Positions 59,937 through 64,000 of a DNA stretch of 64,000 bases are shown here, one piece after another. The notes beneath the pieces are model-generated. The model had not been told where the DNA came from, did not search any database, and saw only the letters and a program-made list of their open reading frames with translations. Source of the stretch: Bathymodiolus brooksi (taxonomy: Eukaryota; Mollusca; Bivalvia; Mytilida; Modiolidae); NCBI GenBank assembly GCA_963680875.1, contig OY804582.1, positions 50,672,646 through 50,736,645 on the forward strand, read 5' to 3'. Position numbers and translations under genes: made by a program. The stretch's first letter is position 1. Each line of letters begins with the position of its first letter.

Positions 59937-60281
59937 GATGTTGATGCAATGTTAAGCACCAGACTTCCGTTGTCAATATACACAACGAAAACTCCAATCG
60001 ATATGTGGCGTTGTAACTTAAATAATTTTGTGAAAGACAGATATCAATTAAATTATTGTTTTGTATCAAACACTTCAATGCACAGACAATTACTTGGTTA
60101 TCTTTGTGGGTTTTTGTTGTGTCATTATGTCTCTATGCGTTCTGAGTTCCGCGTTGTGTTGCCCGTTGCAATTTCCGCCACAAAACGATGTTCGGTTCGT
60201 CGTTACCATCAGTTGTTTTAGGAGGGATCATGTCTTAATTACGTTATATGTGTTTGCTTGCGCATAGTGGTGTCCAATGCA
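59937..60281. other. Non-coding segment ending in the left flank of the 77-bp array
   Basis: 60140-60281 is similar to 10770-10930. The overlapping ORFs here have no family resemblance and no conserved counterpart. Confidence 0.45.
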
Positions 60282-61690
60282 TATTTAAATGATGAATGTA
60301 AACACTTGTGTTACTGATAACACTACTTACACCATGTTGTATGTCAGATCAGTGTGTCAGATTTAACTATGAATATACACACATGTGTTACTATTAACAC
60401 TACTTACACCATGTTGTATGTCGGATCACTATGTCAGATTTAATGATGAATACACACACATATGCTAGCACTACTTATCCAATGATGTGTGTCAGATCTG
60501 TATGTCAGATTTAATGGTGAATGTACACTTTACAGATGAAACTACTTACACCATGATGTATATCAGATCAATATGTCTGAATTAATGATGAATGTACACA
60601 CATGTGTGGCTGATAACACTACATACACCATGTTGTATGTCAGACCACGTTGTCTGAATTAACGATGAATGCACACACCTATGTTACTGATGACACTACT
60701 TACACCATGTTGTATGTCAGATCAATATGTCAGATATAATGATGAATGTACACACATATGTGACTGATAATACTACCCAAACCATGGTGTATGTCAGAGC
60801 AATATGTCTGATTTAATGATGAATGCACACATATGTGATACTGATAACACTAATTGCACCATGTTGTATATCAGAACACTATGTCAGATGCAATGCTGAA
60901 TGTACACATATGTGCTACTGATAACACTATTTACTCCATGTTGTATGTCATATCACTATGTCTGATTTAATGATAAATGTACAAATATGTGCTACTGATA
61001 AAACTCCTTACACCATGGTGTATGTCAGAGCACTATATCAGATTTATTGATGAAAGTACTTACATGTGTTACTGATAGCACTAATTACACCATGTTGTAT
61101 GTCAGATCAATATGTTAGAGTTAATGATGAATGCATACACATGTTTTACTGATAACACTCCTTACAACATGTGTTATGTTAGATCGCTATATCTGATTTA
61201 ACGATGAATGAACATGTTACTGATAATACTACTTACAACATGTTGTATGTCAGATCATTATCTCAGATGTAATGATGAATGTACACATATGTGCTACTGA
61301 TAACACTCCTTACACCATGGTGTGTGTCTGATCACTATGTCAGATTTAATGATGAATATACATGCATGTGTTACTGATAGCACTACTTACACCATATTGC
61401 ATGTCAGATTAATATGTCAGCATTAATGATGAATGTATACTCATGTTTAACTGATAACACTACTTGCACCATGTTTTATGTCAGATCGCTATGTCTGAAT
61501 TAATGATGAATGTACATGTTACTGATAATACTACTTAAACCAGGGTGTATGTCAGATCAATATGTCAGAGTTAATGATGAATGTACACACATGTTCAACT
61601 GATAACAGTAATTATACCAGGATGACTATGCCTGATTTAATGATGCATGTACGCACATGTGTTACTACGACAACTACTTACACCATGTCT
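60282..61690. repeat. 77-bp tandem repeat array, about 18 units
   Basis: CACCATGTTGTATGTCAGATC anchors (cut to key words) occur at 60330, 60407 and onward at ~77-bp intervals. Each unit carries GTTACTGATAAC (an inverted GTTA..TAAC) and TTAATGATGAATGTACACA. Units vary by substitutions and small deletions (e.g. the third unit near 60478). No repeated protein is encoded. The array is bordered on both sides by related copies of GATAGTGGTGTCCAACGCAT (60265-60283 and 61719-61738). Confidence 0.9.
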
Positions 61691-61789
61691 TATTTAAGTT
61701 AGTTCTCTTTGTTTGCGGATAGTGGTGTCCAACGCATATTGTGTTGTGCTTGTGGTTTTTTTTGTCATCTGCATGTGTACCCTATCTGC
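61691..61789. other. Right flank of the 77-bp array
   Basis: TTGCGGATAGTGGTGTCCAA and the GTGTTGTGCTTGTGG region match 10885-10930, continuing the sequence begun left of the array. Confidence 0.5.
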
Positions 61790-63828
61790 CAGTTTCTCAT
61801 ATTACCGATCAGCTTTAGTCGGATAGGGAACATATACATATCAATCCTACGTAATCGGTGATAATTCTTGTAGACCTAACTGTTAAGTAGAAGCACCGAA
61901 CAAAATAGTATCCTCCGTCAAAATCATGTCTTTCCAATGAACTTTTTATCCCGTCCATCATTTCCTTTTTGCATTCTATGCAGACTTCATACACAGGAGT
62001 ATTTCCATGAAAATAAAACGTATCTACCCCGGTCCCTTAAATTAAGGTTTCGCTATATAGATGATTCATATCAATAAATATGTTTTATGATGTTGTCGAT
62101 GGCATCTAATTCATTGATTTTGAGTTAAAACATACCAAAGATACAGCGAAATCGGCTTCATACCTTGACATACACATTGACACTAACAGTGAGGGCCCGT
62201 TAATAGCGAAATGTTAAGACACTACAAATAATTACAATGTTTCCATTGTAAGCCTACTATTTATACATGTGTGTATATGTCAACATTTCAGTAGCACATG
62301 CATATGGAGTTTGTATCTCCCAGCTGATCGCATATTCTTGAACTTGTGGCTCCTGATATGATATATTTGATAGAGGGTTACTACTGATAATGAAGCAGCT
62401 ACTGAATCAATAGTAACACGACAAGTGTCACATATGGAGCTGAAACTACTTACCATTGCGGAGTTCAAACTTTGTGTTATGTAGGGTACATGTTGTTCGC
62501 TCTTTCGTTTTCTGTGTAATGTCATTGTTTGGTTTTTTTCTTTTGATCATTGCATTGTCCTTCCTTCTTCGTCTTACTACTTCTGGATACTGCTTTGCTA
62601 TCTTCAATCATTTCCTACGTGTATACCCCTTGTTTTAATAGATGTTAAACAATTATCCACCATTTTTAATTCATTTCTCTGACATCATATTATTGTTCGG
62701 ACAGTTGATTATTCTTTTGCTCTTGTGTGCGTGTTTTAAATATTGTTGAACGTTCGGGAATAGAACCCATGCTGGACTTTTTGAAAACTTCTGTCTAACA
62801 GCCTGGCTACGGTGATTATACTACTAATCTATATAAATAATATGCATGTGACTCTTGACAATGTATCCTCAGAACTGACGAGTACATGAGCTTTTAGGTA
62901 TATTCTCGCAATACAAATAAATAACGAGCAAGTAATTACAAATAATACAGGACACGGATGCTAATTTAGAGAACATGAACTAATGATATATAAGCGTAAA
63001 TCGATAACACGTATGCCAATACAAGTTTTGCGATTTATTTTTGTTATTTGTGTTCTAGTTTGGCTTTGTCAATATCAAACATGTAACAATATAAAATAAA
63101 AATGCCTTTGCATATCGAAATGTATTAAGTAAGAGAATACATTCTAACTGGTAGATTTTTGAAATAATCACCTCGACTCTCACAGATCTCCAGTATTCTC
63201 CAGTTCGTAATATTTGAAACCTTGATTTATCTCTGTTCTTAATTTAACAAATTCTCGAATTAGTATCTGAGACAATAAATCACAAATGAGATAAATCTAA
63301 CCTGACATTTAAGGTAATCAGAACACACCTCATTAAATAAACGTTAGAGAAAACAGAAGACAACATCTATAATGGACAATACAGAAACAATTGCAAAATT
63401 TTAAAATGTTGGAGAACTGAGCTATCGTTTTCATAGAACAAGAACAGAAACGAAAATGTACGTCTGTTAGGTATTGCTACACGTCCTAGTACAAATTACA
63501 TAATGGAAATAAGGTGCGTTAAACGTACCCGAAGGTTGAAGCTGTACGCTTTTTAAACTTTTGAACTTTCTTGCCTTGGGGATAATAAGAGTACATATGT
63601 AAGTAGCTATTTACAAAATATTGCATTAATATGTAGAGGAACAGGTTAAATAAACGAAAAAAGTGATGAAATAACACAATAGTTTTATTAAACATGAATA
63701 TGTATGCAAAACGCTTAAGAAAAAGGTGGTAATTGCGTGACACGAGCGTCTTTGCGGAAAACAACAAAGCCATACTTTATCATAAAACATATCATAATTA
63801 TCAAAAAAAAATATATATACTGTCATTT
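61790..63828. repeat. S block, copy 4
   Basis: Aligns with 5205-6450, 22490-24460 and 51060-52237 plus 57040-57480. It contains the CAACATTTCAGTAGCACATG region and the ATAAGCGTAAATCG LINE-insertion point, uninterrupted here at ~62990. Non-coding. Confidence 0.7.
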
Positions 63829-63974
63829 CTTTAGAAATGCCTGTACCAAGTCAGCATCATTACGGTTTTCACAGTTTTCCGGTTGTTGACTGATTTTGTC
63901 TGTTTATATAATTATGAGTTTTGACTTTCCCTTTGTAAGATTATTCGGAGTTCGGTAATTTTGTTATTACCTTT
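63829..63974 (+). mobile_element. 146-bp 5'-truncated 3' end of the YIDD-RT element
   Basis: Nearly identical to 54886-55031 (CTTTAGAAATGCCTGTACCA .. TCGGTAATTTTGTTATTACC). It is inserted in S-block sequence: ATTT lies at both 63825-63828 and 63975-63978, and the uninterrupted version (GTCATTTAAAGCATCTCTG) is at 6429-6446. This gives the element's 3' terminus and a 4-bp target duplication. Confidence 0.85.
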
Positions 63975-64000
63975 ATTTAAAGCATCTCTTATATTTTCTA

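Noticed and set aside
1..64000. tRNA or rRNA genes
   Set aside because: The only tRNA-like signal is the SINE B box at 6700-6710; no cloverleaf or rRNA sequence was recognised.

Overview
This window looks like AT-rich, repeat-dense nuclear DNA of a metazoan, most likely a bivalve or other mollusc. I infer this from the lack of compact operon-like genes and from several eukaryotic retrotransposon classes (Ty3/gypsy, three or more LINE types, a tRNA-headed SINE). Foldback MITE-like elements, long minisatellites and a SINE-tail motif (an 'ATTGCTGAAAGTGGCGTTAA'-type ending) that I associate with molluscan genomes point the same way. I found no convincing intact host gene, tRNA, rRNA or CRISPR array. 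Nearly every long reading frame is a decayed transposon protein or a chance frame in a repeat.

The backbone is a family of paralogous blocks repeated in direct orientation. X blocks carry a ~215 bp foldback element (1-336, 15790-16530, 28400-29050, 37890-38070, 44940-45430). R blocks follow at 16600-18977, 29100-31700 and 45430-47267. S blocks lie at 3690-6640, 20867-24650, 49156-52237 with 57040-57480, and 61790-63990. P blocks lie at 24900-27400, 34950-37400 and 58500-59120. A younger duplication of about 12 kb (11430-23870 versus 40020-52237, offset ~28.4 kb) carries a Ty3/gypsy element, an X block, an R block, a 5'-truncated LINE and an S block. In one 127-base stretch I counted nine differences between the two copies.

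Region by region: 1-2500 has a foldback element, an 87-bp tandem array and a candidate TATA/CCAAT promoter on the minus strand. 3100-11430 has a small hydrophobic/Cys-rich ORF, an S block, a SINE and a 2.3-kb insertion with terminal inverted repeats. It ends with a LINE 3' fragment. 11430-15790 is the degraded gypsy copy 1. 16000-24800 holds X, R, LINE and S blocks. 24900-31900 holds P, X and R blocks with several strong foldbacks, including a ~75-bp-arm hairpin at 27.7 kb. 32300-34240 has LINE remnants, one of which runs into a 49-bp minisatellite whose unit encodes an RNase H motif. 38060-44920 is gypsy copy 2, nearly complete through integrase but missing its 3' end. 47268-49155 is the second copy of the truncated LINE. 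52238-57040 is an L1/Tx1-type LINE interrupted by a second reverse-transcriptase element at 54110-55033. 59837-61700 has a foldback and a 77-bp tandem array; the end of the window is another S block.

The elements act together only as a record of nested insertion and duplication. Paralogous empty sites inside the window let several insertion boundaries be read to within a few bases and ordered in time.
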